A model generated the notes under the pieces. The model was given only the letters and a program-made list of their open reading frames with translations, had not been told where the DNA came from and made no database searches. DNA of 64,000 bases from an uncultured Prevotellaceae bacterium. GTDB lineage: Bacteria > Bacteroidota > Bacteroidia > Bacteroidales > Bacteroidaceae. The position numbers and the translations under genes are program-made. Positions within the stretch are counted from its first letter, which is position 1, and every line of letters starts with the position of its first letter. Where the stretch lies: contig OMZS01000002.1 of NCBI GenBank assembly GCA_900315565.1, forward strand, positions 1-64,000, read 5' to 3'. Positions 42,917 to 52,639 of the stretch are shown here, in pieces.

Positions 42917-44059
42917 ATGGCAAAGGAGAAAGTAAAGATTGACAATCCATTCGTAACCACAGGTTATGCAGGTGCCGAGTATTTCTGTGATAGGGAGAAA
43001 GAAACAGAGGACATTATCCGCTACTTGACCAACGGTAATAATGTTGCGTTGATCTCCCCGCGCAGATACGGCAAGAGCGACCTGCTTCGACATTGTTTTG
43101 CACAGAAGGTTATTTCCGACAATTATTATACGTTTATTGTCGATATTTATTCCACCAAGACTGTGGCGGAAATGGTTGGAAAACTGGGGAGTGCTATTCT
43201 AGAGACTTTAAAGCCTAAGGGAAAGAAGACGTGGGAGAAGTTTCTGTCTATTCTCTCTTCTGTGCGTTCCGGCATATCTTTTGATATGAACGGACAACCG
43301 TCATGGACAATAAGCGTAGGGGATATTCATTCTCCAACAGCTACACTCGATGAGATTTTCACTTATCTACAAAACGCAGACCGTCCCTGTTTGGTAGTCA
43401 TTGACGAGTTCCAGCAGATAACCAAATACGGCGACCCGAATATTGAAGCGGCTATCCGCACCCGTGTGCAGTATTGCAACAATGCCCATTTTGTCTTTTC
43501 TGGTTCCAGAAGACAGCTGATGGGTGCCATATTTACTTCACCTGCGCGCCCCTTTTACCAGAGTGTCACCTTATACCATCTTGACCGTCTGCCACTTGAC
43601 AAATATACGGCATTCTGTGTTGCTCATTTTTTGAAACGAGGGAAAATACTTGAAGAAACCGTCGTGAGCCGTCTTTATAGCCAGTTCGACGGAGTCACTT
43701 ATTACATGCAGCGAGTCATGAACGAATTGTTCGGCAAGACAGCTGCCGATTCCACATGTACTGAAGACGATGTCAGCAGAGCCGTGGATGAGATTATTGC
43801 TGTTTCATCGCCTATTTATGAAGACTTAATGTATCAATTGCCCGAGAAACAGAGCCGTGTGTTGATTGCTGTGGCTAAGGACGGAAGTGCAGAGAATGTG
43901 ACCAGTGGGAAATTCATCAAACGGCATGGCCTTGTGTCACCCAATTCTGTAAAATCGGCCATCCCTGCATTGATAGACAAGGGGCTGCTCACTCAGGATA
44001 AGGGCATTTACAAAGTGTATGATTTGTTCTTCGCCTTATGGCTGGTAAAGAATTTCTAA
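42917..44059 (+). CDS. AAA+ ATPase of the ATPase_2 type
   Basis: The 380-residue protein begins with the family opening NPFVTTGYAGAEYFCDREKET. It has a P-loop SPRRYGKSDLL (about 47-57), Walker B CLVVIDEFQQI, the sensor/Arg region HFVFSGSRRQLM, and a C-terminal winged-helix part ending YDLFFALWLVKNF. Such ATPases are common in Bacteroidetes and archaea and are often stand-alone; their targets are unknown. GC content and a private operator-like promoter suggest an independent unit. Confidence 0.85.
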   Translation: MAKEKVKIDNPFVTTGYAGAEYFCDREKETEDIIRYLTNGNNVALISPRRYGKSDLLRHCFAQKVISDNYYTFIVDIYSTKTVAEMVGKLGSAILETLKPKGKKTWEKFLSILSSVRSGISFDMNGQPSWTISVGDIHSPTATLDEIFTYLQNADRPCLVVIDEFQQITKYGDPNIEAAIRTRVQYCNNAHFVFSGSRRQLMGAIFTSPARPFYQSVTLYHLDRLPLDKYTAFCVAHFLKRGKILEETVVSRLYSQFDGVTYYMQRVMNELFGKTAADSTCTEDDVSRAVDEIIAVSSPIYEDLMYQLPEKQSRVLIAVAKDGSAENVTSGKFIKRHGLVSPNSVKSAIPALIDKGLLTQDKGIYKVYDLFFALWLVKNF

Positions 44060-44102
44060 ACTCCAAATTCCAAACTCCAAACTCCAAACTCCAAACTCCA
44101 AT
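44057..44102 (+). repeat. CTCCAAA heptamer array
   Basis: About six CTCCAAA/TTCCAAA heptamers fill the 47-bp gap between the ATPase and zinc-ribbon genes. Confidence 0.75.
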
Positions 44103-44106
44103 CTTC

Positions 44107-44400
44107 ATGGCTTGGAAAAAGAAATACCGCTGCAAGGTTTGCGGATACGAAACCGAAGTGTATGAAGGGCGCGGCCTTTTCCGCCAGCAGATTACACCCA
44201 TGAGTTGCCCCGATTGCAAGACTGTTCAGAACATTGTGGTGGGGGGAATTATTGCCGATGTTGCTCCTTCGTACCGAAGCGAAGTGGGCCGTTTGTGCTT
44301 GAACTGCGGTAGCGATAACATCAGGATATGGGACAGGCATACGTGTCCCAAGTGTAAGGGGGAAATGGTGGAAACAGGAGAAAAAGAGTTTTGGACATGA
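44107..44400 (+). CDS. Small multi-zinc-ribbon protein
   Basis: The 97-residue protein contains four CxxC pairs: CKVC (about 9-12), CPDC (about 36-39), CLNC (about 67-70) and CPKC (about 82-85), giving two likely zinc ribbons. The ATG at 44107 follows the heptamer array; a longer frame would overlap the ATPase gene. Function unknown, possibly protein or nucleic-acid binding. The stop codon lies inside the terminator stem-loop. Confidence 0.75.
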   Translation: MAWKKKYRCKVCGYETEVYEGRGLFRQQITPMSCPDCKTVQNIVVGGIIADVAPSYRSEVGRLCLNCGSDNIRIWDRHTCPKCKGEMVETGEKEFWT

Positions 44401-44427
44401 CGTGAGCTTGTCCAAAACTCTTTTTTT
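44386..44427. terminator. Bidirectional intrinsic terminator
   Basis: GAGTTTTGGACA (44386-44397) pairs perfectly with TGTCCAAAACTC (44409-44420) over an 11-nt loop. Seven T follow on the plus strand and five T on the minus strand, so it can end both the zinc-ribbon gene and lpxK. Confidence 0.9.
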
Positions 44428-44446
44428 ATGGGTTGTTTGTCTCTGA

Positions 44447-45595
44447 TTACTTAAAGCGGATGATTCTGCTGTTGGTATTCGATTTGTGCTCTGTTTTTGC
44501 TTTGACCAGGATGCTGTTTCTGGAGTTTTTTTGCACGTATCCTGTTATTTTTTTGTTAAACTCCTCTTCTTGTTCGAGCATAAATCTGATTCTGATGGGC
44601 AGCTGGTAGATGTTGCCTTTCACTTCGTCGCTCAGTCCCTCCATCCCCATAAGTCGCACGGCATCTTTCTCGGTGGTGATGATGGTTTTGGGCGATGGCA
44701 GCTGGGCAAACCGCTTGTTGATGCGGCGAATGTCGCGCGCGGTAAATTGATGGTGGTCGGCAAAGGTCATGGGGGTGATGTTCTTCGTGTAGGCCGACAG
44801 GTCGTTCATCATTTGCTTGGGCGACGCGATGCCTGTGAGCAGCATGACCTGCTCGTTCTGGCCGATGCTGTCGAGTGTGCGAGGACTGCCGCCAAAGAGG
44901 GGCTGCAGGTCTTCGTAGGCCAGGGTGGTGAAGTAGAGCTCCTGATAGGGGTAAAGGTCCATGGCCTTGGTAATGACGCGATACTCAATGGGTTTCAGCT
45001 CGGGCGGACACTTGGTAATGACAACGATGTCGGCACGGCTCTTGCCGTCCTTCGGTTCGCGCAGCCTTCCAGCGGGCAGCAGCTTGTCGTAAATGATGAG
45101 GCGGTGGTAATCTACGAGCAGAATGTTGACACCCGGTTTCACGTAGCGATGCTGATAGGCGTCGTCGAGCAGAATGACGTCGATATCGCTCACCACCTCG
45201 TTGCTGGTGAGGCGGTCGATGCCGTGGCAGCGGTTCCTGTCAACAGCCACATCCACGTCGGGAAATTTCTTTTTCATCTGGAAAGGCTCATCGCCGATGG
45301 CTCGCAGGGGCGTATCGTTGTCGGCCAGCACAAATCCGCGGCTCTTGCGCTTGTAGCCGCGGCTGAGCACAGCCACCTTGTACTGTTCTTTGAGCAGCCG
45401 CACCAAAAACTCCACATGGGGGGTTTTGCCCGATCCGCCCACGGTGATGTTTCCCACCGAGATAACGGGCACCTTGAAACTGCGGCTCTTCAGCACTCCG
45501 AGTTCAAAGAGCTGGTTGCGCAGTTTTACCCCTAAGCCGTAGAGCCAGCTTAGGGGTAAAAGCCATTCGTTGATTTTGATGAGGTCGCCTTCCAT
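44447..45595 (-). CDS. lpxK: Tetraacyldisaccharide 4'-kinase LpxK
   Basis: The 382-residue protein has the LpxK P-loop region SVGNITVGGSGKTPHVEFL (about 45-63), VLSRGYKRKSRGF, a conserved GDEPFQMKKKFP and LLDDAYQHRYVKPGVNILLVDYHR. It adds the 4'-phosphate to the lipid A precursor at the inner membrane. It starts 10 bp after sppA, as a two-gene unit. The C-terminal 30 residues are basic and low in similarity to the family. Confidence 0.95.
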   Translation of the reverse strand: MEGDLIKINEWLLPLSWLYGLGVKLRNQLFELGVLKSRSFKVPVISVGNITVGGSGKTPHVEFLVRLLKEQYKVAVLSRGYKRKSRGFVLADNDTPLRAIGDEPFQMKKKFPDVDVAVDRNRCHGIDRLTSNEVVSDIDVILLDDAYQHRYVKPGVNILLVDYHRLIIYDKLLPAGRLREPKDGKSRADIVVITKCPPELKPIEYRVITKAMDLYPYQELYFTTLAYEDLQPLFGGSPRTLDSIGQNEQVMLLTGIASPKQMMNDLSAYTKNITPMTFADHHQFTARDIRRINKRFAQLPSPKTIITTEKDAVRLMGMEGLSDEVKGNIYQLPIRIRFMLEQEEEFNKKITGYVQKNSRNSILVKAKTEHKSNTNSRIIRFK

Positions 45596-45605
45596 GCCTT
45601 ACGTG

Positions 45606-47381
45606 TTATTCTACGCGGATGATGTAGGGGATGCGTGCCTGGATGGCGCTGTGGTAGTTGATGTTCTTCAGCATCATGAAGGGCATGTAGAATTCGCCGA
45701 GCGTAGCTTTGAGCTGGCTGTTCAGATAGCTGTCGCCGCTGGTAGTCTTCATGAGTTGGTCCATCCAGTCAGCCTTGCCGGGGTAAGCTTCAGTATAATA
45801 CTCGTCGAGCTTGGCCAGCTTGGCAGCCTTGGCTACGGCCAGGTCGAGTCCGCCCAGCTCGTCAACAAGTTTGATGCGGAGTGCGTCTTGTCCGAGCCAT
45901 ACGCGTCCCTGGGCAATCTTCTCAACGGCCTCAGCAGGCATTTTGCGGCCTTCAGCCACGCGCGAGCGGAACAGTTTGTAGCCACGCTCGATGTAGGTGT
46001 TGAGCATGGCCATTTCGTTGGCGTTGAAGGGACGTGCCCGGGTGCCGAAGGTGGCGTTGGCATTGGTTTTCACCTCGTCGAACTTCACGCCCAGTTTTTG
46101 TGTGAGCAGCTCGCTGGCGTCGGCGAACATGCCGAAGATGCCGATGCTGCCCGTAATGGTGGTGGGTTCGGCCACGATGTAGTTGGCCGGCGAGCTGATG
46201 TAGTAGCCGCCCGAGGCTGCCATGCCGCCCATCGACACCACGACGGGTTTCTTGGCCTTGAGCTGCTTCATGGCATGCCAAATCTGCTCCGATGCATAGG
46301 CGCTGCCGCCGCCGGAGTTCACGCGCAGCACTACGGCCTTCACGTCCTCGTCGTCAGCCAGTTCGAGCAGGTCCTTCACTACGTCCTTGCCCACAATCTT
46401 ATGTCCGCCACCACTCATTGGATTTACCTGGTCGTTGTCAACAATGTCGCCGTAAGCATAATAAACGGCAATCTCGTCGCCATTGTGGCGGTCGCGCTTC
46501 ACGTTGGCCATGTCGGCCAGGCTCAGCTGGTTGATGTCGTCGTCCTTGTCGAGCTTGAGCAGCGTCTTCACTTCGTTTTTCACCTCTGAGGCGTAAATCA
46601 GTTTGTCGGCCAGCTTCATCTTCAGGTATTCCTCGGCGGGCTTGAATATGGTCATGCTGTCGGCATACTGGTTGAACACGTCTTTGCTGATTTTGCGGCT
46701 CAGGGTGATGTCGCTGACGATGTTGTCCCAAATGCCGTTCACATATACCGAAACCTGCTCGCGGTTGGCGTCGCTCATTCGATCGGCGGTAAACATTTCG
46801 GGTGCGCTCTTGTAGGTTCCCACCTTCGAGAGCTGCATTTTTACGCCCACCTTGGCCAAGAGGTCCTTCAGGAACATGGGCTGCGAGGCCATTCCGTGAA
46901 TGTCAATCATGCCCTGCGGGTTGACAAATATCTTGTCGCCTACGCTGGCCAGATAGTATTCGGCAGTAGTGTAGGTGTCGCCATAGCTGACAATCCATTT
47001 TCCGCTCTTCTTAAATTCGGTCAGCGCGCGGCGGATGGCCTGCAGCGAGGCATAAGAGTCGGGAGAGAAACCGTCGGCCTCCAGATAGATGCCCTTGATT
47101 TTGTCGTTGTTCTTAGCCTTCTCGATGGCGCTGAGAATCTCGTCGAGTCCTACCGTCTCGCTTCCGGCACCTGTGAACTTGCTCATCAGGTCGCCATCAG
47201 CACGTTCGTCCATCGTGCTGTTGAGTTTCAGCACAAACACACTATTGTCCTTCACACTCTTGGTTGATTCGCCCGAGGCTACCATACCCACCAGGCTCAT
47301 GGTGCCGAAAATGGCAAGCACCAGGAAGAACAAAATGAGGCCCACAACCGTGGCCAGCACATACTTGAAAAAATCTTTCAT
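45606..47381 (-). CDS. sppA: Signal peptide peptidase SppA, long (67K) type
   Basis: The 591-residue protein has an N-terminal membrane anchor (about 8-30) and two tandem ClpP-like S49 domains. The first has DKIKGIYLEADGFSPDSYASLQAIRRAL and the presumed general-base Lys region. The second has VLRVNSGGGSAYASEQIW and the nucleophile Ser in SMGGMAASGGYYISSPANYIVAEPTTITGSIGIF. It degrades leftover signal peptides in the membrane. Its own promoter reads TATATTTG at 47447-47440. Confidence 0.95.
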   Translation of the reverse strand: MKDFFKYVLATVVGLILFFLVLAIFGTMSLVGMVASGESTKSVKDNSVFVLKLNSTMDERADGDLMSKFTGAGSETVGLDEILSAIEKAKNNDKIKGIYLEADGFSPDSYASLQAIRRALTEFKKSGKWIVSYGDTYTTAEYYLASVGDKIFVNPQGMIDIHGMASQPMFLKDLLAKVGVKMQLSKVGTYKSAPEMFTADRMSDANREQVSVYVNGIWDNIVSDITLSRKISKDVFNQYADSMTIFKPAEEYLKMKLADKLIYASEVKNEVKTLLKLDKDDDINQLSLADMANVKRDRHNGDEIAVYYAYGDIVDNDQVNPMSGGGHKIVGKDVVKDLLELADDEDVKAVVLRVNSGGGSAYASEQIWHAMKQLKAKKPVVVSMGGMAASGGYYISSPANYIVAEPTTITGSIGIFGMFADASELLTQKLGVKFDEVKTNANATFGTRARPFNANEMAMLNTYIERGYKLFRSRVAEGRKMPAEAVEKIAQGRVWLGQDALRIKLVDELGGLDLAVAKAAKLAKLDEYYTEAYPGKADWMDQLMKTTSGDSYLNSQLKATLGEFYMPFMMLKNINYHSAIQARIPYIIRVE

Positions 47382-47439
47382 TTTTGTTTCTTTTTTATTG
47401 ATTGATTACTTTTTCCTTCTCAAAAAGACAAATTTCGTG

Positions 47440-47447
47440 CAAATATA
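47440..47447 (-). promoter_or_regulatory. sppA promoter -7 box
   Basis: Minus strand TATATTTG followed by CA, 58 nt before the start codon. Confidence 0.6.
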
Positions 47448-47482
47448 ACAATTTATCTGTTGATAATCAAAAAATTTTGAGT

Positions 47483-47490
47483 AATTTTGC
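47483..47490 (+). promoter_or_regulatory. Promoter -7 box of the CE12-like gene
   Basis: TAATTTTG, 39 nt before the ATG at 47530, divergent from the sppA promoter. Confidence 0.6.
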
Positions 47491-47529
47491 CCAAAACTTC
47501 AACAAATCGGACTAAAACAAACCACAGTA

Positions 47530-48540
47530 ATGAGAAAAGCATTGTTATGGCGGCTCGTTTCGCTGGCCGTGGCTGTAGTGTTGGTGCTCGGGCTGACGTC
47601 GGCACGCAAACATGTTGTTATCACCATTTTTACCGTCGGCGACTCGACCATGGCCGACAAGCAGTTGAAAAACGACAATCAGGAGCGCGGATGGGCCATG
47701 ATGCTCCAGGGCTGGTTCAGCGAGCAGGTGCGCGTTGACAACCATGCCGTCAACGGCCGTTCCACCAAGAGTTTCATCGACGAGGGACGCTGGCAGAAAG
47801 TGCTCGACCTCATCAAGCCCGGCGACTATGTTGTCATCCAGTTCGGCCACAACGACGAAAAACCCGACCCCAAGCGCCACACCGTGGCCGGTGGCTCGTT
47901 CGACGACAATCTGCGCCGATTTGTCAACGAGGCTCGCGAGCGCGGAGCCCAGCCCGTGCTGATGAATGCCGTGGTGCGCCGCAACTATCAGCTGACGCCG
48001 CCTGCGGGTGAGGACGAGGCTTTGCGCGGCGCGGCCTATAAAGAATATTCCGGAGCAGAAGTGGATACTATCGTCGATACCCACGGCGACTACGCCGAGG
48101 CTCCCCGCCGCGTGGCCCGCGAGCTGGGCGTGCCCTTCGTCGATGCCACCCGCATCACCCGCGACCTGGAGAACTCGCTCGGCAAGGAAGGCTCGCGCCG
48201 GCTGCACATGAATTTCAAGCCCGGCGAGCATCCCTCTATTCCCGACGGGCGCGGCGATAATACGCACTACCGTGTGGAGGGCGCGCGACGTGTTTCGGGA
48301 CTGATGGCCGAAGCATTGTGCCAAGAGGTGCCCGCTCTGAAACGCTATCTTCGGCATTACGACCTCGTGGTGGATGCCAACGGGCGCGGCGACTTCTTCA
48401 CCGTGCAGCAGGCCTACGACGCAGCCCCCACAGGCAAGAAGACCACCATTCTCGTGGGCGACGGCGAATGGCAGAAACCGCAGAAAGTGAAGGGCAAACG
48501 TGTGAAATTCACTCTTCGCAGCGGTGCGCGGTGGAAATAA
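47530..48540 (+). CDS. CE12-like SGNH acetylesterase with a truncated pectinesterase tail
   Basis: The 336-residue protein has a signal peptide (about 1-26). The SGNH motifs are IFTVGDSTMAD (Ser block I), NGRSTKSF, QFGHNDEK (block III) and DNTHY (Asp-His block V), as in rhamnogalacturonan acetylesterases of CE12. After about residue 280, VVDANGRGDFFTVQQAYDAAP...TTILVGDGEWQKPQKVKGKRVKF matches only the first 50 or so residues of a CE8 pectin methylesterase and then stops. So the gene looks like a CE12-CE8 fusion cut short. It probably still deacetylates pectin. Confidence 0.85.
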   Translation: MRKALLWRLVSLAVAVVLVLGLTSARKHVVITIFTVGDSTMADKQLKNDNQERGWAMMLQGWFSEQVRVDNHAVNGRSTKSFIDEGRWQKVLDLIKPGDYVVIQFGHNDEKPDPKRHTVAGGSFDDNLRRFVNEARERGAQPVLMNAVVRRNYQLTPPAGEDEALRGAAYKEYSGAEVDTIVDTHGDYAEAPRRVARELGVPFVDATRITRDLENSLGKEGSRRLHMNFKPGEHPSIPDGRGDNTHYRVEGARRVSGLMAEALCQEVPALKRYLRHYDLVVDANGRGDFFTVQQAYDAAPTGKKTTILVGDGEWQKPQKVKGKRVKFTLRSGARWK

Positions 48541-48599
48541 ACCGTTGTTTTTAGACCTATACGCCTGTTTTTACTAGCTTACATTATTCATAGTATATT

Positions 48600-49095
48600 T
48601 AACAACCTGTTTTATGAATAGTTTCAATAAAAAAAACAGAGAAAAACCAACAAAAACAGAGAAAAACAAAAGGTTTTTTCCTGTTTTTCCTGTTTTTCCC
48701 TGTTTTACTTACAAATACCATTTACCATGAAGAGCCGAATTCAGCGCAGTGAATAATCCAGGCTAGAATAAAGTCATGAGTTACGAAAATAATGTCGTGA
48801 GTTATGAAATTATCTCACGACGTTATTTTTTTATTTCACGGCATTACGAAAATATCTCTCGCCGTTACGAAAACAATTCTTGGCGTTACGTTTAAATTTT
48901 CTAGAGAATTTGAGCGCAACGCCGAGTGTTATTTTTGTGTTTTCAAATAAGCGCAAAACAACGCCCGATACCAACGTGGCTTTATTAGAAAAAACAAGGA
49001 AAAACAAAGAAAAACCAAATAAAACCATGGTTTCTTTCTTTATTTTTCCCTGTTTTTCCTGGTTTTTCTCTGTTTTTCTTATAATGTCTTGCAGT
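48600..49095. repeat. A/T-strand inverted repeats and a 21-bp-type repeat array (gene-free)
   Basis: 48630-48705 and 48985-49080 each pair GAAAAAC-rich left halves with GTTTTTC-rich right halves. Between them, 48772-48892 holds about five units around GAGTTACGAAAATAAT/GCCGTTACGAAAACAAT, including a perfect 8-bp stem GTCGTGAG/CTCACGAC (48794-48821). Similar arrays lie at 58605-58830. No gene is supported between 48541 and 49233. Confidence 0.65.
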
Positions 49096-49233
49096 TAGTC
49101 ACCCTTCAAAGAATAGTTATAAATGAACAATCTGTGATGGAGCCCGCGTAGTGTGCACAAATTGTGCACAAATTCTCGGACATGAATTTTTTGTGCACAA
49201 ATTGTGCACGGATTCTTCCGTTTAACATTTCGC

Positions 49234-49899
49234 TCAAAAGTCGAGCCCCATCTCCACTATGAATCGCCCGTCGTCGAACATTTCGCCTTCAGCTCGGAAA
49301 GTCGCCACGGGGTTCTGGTCTTGCAGCTCGTCGTAGGTGGTGTTGACGATACGGCCCGTGGGCTTTGCGGGAATGAAGTCGGAGTGCCCCTCCTCGTCGG
49401 CCACGCGCAGCAGTCCGTAAGCCTCGGCCTCGTTGACAAAGTTCTGATAGTCGTTCTTGTTCCAGAACATCAGGGAGATTCTCGACGACGTGTCGGCCAC
49501 GATGCGCAGTTCGCAGGCGTGCTCGTTGGTGGGCTCGGGGTCCATGCCGCCGTCGGGCGCTTCTACAAGCCTGATGTCGCGGCCGTAAACAATCCAGTGG
49601 GTCACAAACTCCTCTTCCTCGCATTGCTCATGCCTGTCGAGCATCAGCACAAGTCCCGTTTCGTTGGCCAGCTCACCTTTTACGGCTTGCCAGTCTTGTT
49701 CTACCACGGCCAGGACGAGCCGCAGCGTGGCCTCAAATCCTGGAGGCGGCATGGGGCGCCCCACAGAGGTGATGTCCTTGTCCGTTTTCGTGGCAAACGG
49801 TTTCCCGCCCTTCGCCTTTTTGGCCTGTGCCGCCGCAGCTGTCGGCACCATGATTGCCAACACCAAGACAGCTGCCGCCCAAAACGCTCTTCTTTTCAT
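49234..49899 (-). CDS. Exported protein of unknown function
   Basis: The 221-residue product starts at the ATG at 49899 behind a GGTGAAGG site. A longer frame to 50022 runs through the promoter and is rejected. The signal peptide is about 1-23 (ending AAAAQA), followed by a Lys/Gly-rich linker and an alpha/beta domain (FEATLRLVLAVVEQDWQAVKGELANE to GRFIVEMGLDF). I do not recognise the family. It is transcribed divergently from groES. Confidence 0.65.
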   Translation of the reverse strand: MKRRAFWAAAVLVLAIMVPTAAAAQAKKAKGGKPFATKTDKDITSVGRPMPPPGFEATLRLVLAVVEQDWQAVKGELANETGLVLMLDRHEQCEEEEFVTHWIVYGRDIRLVEAPDGGMDPEPTNEHACELRIVADTSSRISLMFWNKNDYQNFVNEAEAYGLLRVADEEGHSDFIPAKPTGRIVNTTYDELQDQNPVATFRAEGEMFDDGRFIVEMGLDF

Positions 49900-49939
49900 A
49901 TCCTTCACCTTAATTATATAATATATGCTTGTTATGCCG

Positions 49940-49947
49940 CAAAAATA
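49940..49947 (-). promoter_or_regulatory. Promoter -7 box of the 49234-49899 gene
   Basis: Minus strand TATTTTTG followed by CGG, 40 nt before the start codon. Confidence 0.55.
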
Positions 49948-50016
49948 CGAAAAAGAATCGAAAAGCAACCATACTATTGTCATTTTTCTTGCAAAGAATG
50001 TTCGTGTCTGCCACTT

Positions 50017-50050
50017 TGTCATACTGACATGTTTGGCACGGTTTTCGCAT
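50017..50050 (+). promoter_or_regulatory. Candidate groE stress promoter with palindrome
   Basis: A perfect palindrome TGTCA-TAC-TGACA (50017-50029) is followed by TTGGCACGGTTTTCGCAT (50033-50050). The latter is one base off the sigma-54 pattern TGGCACG-N4-TTGCW. No TAnnTTTG box is seen here, so groESL probably uses a dedicated promoter. Confidence 0.5.
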
Positions 50051-50068
50051 TGATGGGGGCAGAAGAAA

Positions 50069-50100
50069 AATTAAAGATTAAATATTAAAGATTAAAAATT
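50069..50100 (+). repeat. AAAGATT heptamers in the groES leader
   Basis: AAAGATT, AAATATT, AAAGATT and AAAAATT follow each other directly, ending 14 nt before the groES start. Confidence 0.65.
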
Positions 50101-50113
50101 CAACAAAACAACT

Positions 50114-50383
50114 ATGAACATCAAACCATTAGCAGACCGCGTGCTGATTCTTCCGGCACCGGCAGAAGAGAAAATCGGCGGTATCATTATTCCTGATACA
50201 GCCAAGGAGAAACCCCTTCGCGGAAAAGTTGTTGCCGCTGGCAACGGAACAAAAGATGAGGAGATGATTCTCAAAGAGGGCGACACCGTGCTCTATGGCA
50301 AGTATGCCGGCACCGAGCTGGAGCTCGAAGGCGAGAAGTATCTCATTATGCGTCAGAGCGACGTGTTGGCAGTTATCGAATAA
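50114..50383 (+). CDS. groS: Co-chaperonin GroES
   Basis: The 89-residue protein has the GroES sequence pattern: [12 protein letters not shown], the mobile loop [17 protein letters not shown], and [34 protein letters not shown]. It caps the GroEL ring during folding in the cytoplasm. It is followed 91 bp later by groL. Confidence 0.98.
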   Translation: MNIKPLADRVLILPAPAEEKIGGIIIPDTAKEKPLRGKVVAAGNGTKDEEMILKEGDTVLYGKYAGTELELEGEKYLIMRQSDVLAVIE

Positions 50384-50465
50384 TAAGTCCAATTGACAAT
50401 TGCACATTTTCACCATTGGACAATTGTCGCAGAAATTGTAAAATAGAAAAATCGTAAAATAGTAA

Positions 50466-52106
<1,641 letters not shown>

Positions 52107-52147
52107 TTTTGACAAAACAAAGGTCTGAATTTGTAAACTTCAGATAT

Positions 52148-52186
52148 CAAAAACGGGGATGGCGCATGGTTGCTATCCCCGTTTTT
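52148..52186 (+). terminator. groESL terminator
   Basis: AAAACGGGGAT (52150-52160) pairs with ATCCCCGTTTT (52174-52184), followed by T. Confidence 0.85.
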
Positions 52187-52266
52187 AGGTATTTTCTGCA
52201 TTTGTTTGGAAATTTTTAAGGCAAAGTTTTTTTTGTTTACAAGATTTCTTCATACCTTTGCAAAGC

Positions 52267-52381
52267 GAAAAGTATCGGAGTGATTCCGAAAATTATATTT
52301 TTTTGATTTGTTTTAGTAGATTAGTTTTTAAGTAGTTTGTTTTTTTGGAAATCGGTTGTCGTGATGACATCCGATTTTTTT
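52267..52381 (+). ncRNA. Candidate small RNA of about 115 nt
   Basis: A clear promoter (-7 box TACCTTTG at 52253-52260) precedes a non-coding stretch with a small hairpin TCGGA/TCCGA near 52275-52289 and a U-rich middle. It ends in a textbook terminator: AATCGG and TGTC (52350-52360) pair with GACA and CCGATT (52366-52376), then a T-run. No start codon with a useful frame lies between. It therefore looks like a free-standing small RNA between groL and the next operon. No homology can be checked here. Confidence 0.55.
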
Positions 52382-52450
52382 ATTGCTTCTTTTTTCGTCG
52401 ATTTTCGCTTTTTTCTTTCTTCTGTGAGGCCGTAAGTCGGGATTTTTGCC

Positions 52451-52458
52451 TAACTTTG
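52451..52458 (+). promoter_or_regulatory. Promoter -7 box almost touching the 52463 start codon
   Basis: TAACTTTG, only 4 nt before the ATG, which implies a leaderless or nearly leaderless mRNA. Confidence 0.55.
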
Positions 52459-52462
52459 CAAC

Positions 52463-52639
52463 ATGGAAACAAAAATCGACTGGAAAAAGGTCATCATGTT
52501 CATCGTTATCTGTGGCGGCCTGATTTACATCACCGAGTCATACCTCATGTCGTTCGGCATTCTGCTGCTCTTGTTTGTGGTCTATGATTTCATCAGCAAG
52601 AAGGCAGAGCAGGAGAAACAAAACAACGAAGAAGAATGA
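52463..52639 (+). CDS. Small membrane protein (58 residues)
   Basis: The short product METKIDWKKVIMFIV... has one or two hydrophobic segments (about 10-25 and 28-43) and a charged tail (SKKAEQEKQNNEEE). Its TGA overlaps the ATG of the next gene (ATGA), so it is translationally coupled to the kinase-RapZ fusion. It is too short for many gene finders. Function unknown. Confidence 0.7.
   Translation: METKIDWKKVIMFIVICGGLIYITESYLMSFGILLLLFVVYDFISKKAEQEKQNNEEE

Noticed and set aside
49900-50022. N-terminal extension of the exported protein at 49234
   Set aside because: It overlaps the promoter, and the ATG at 49899 gives a proper signal peptide with a ribosome site.
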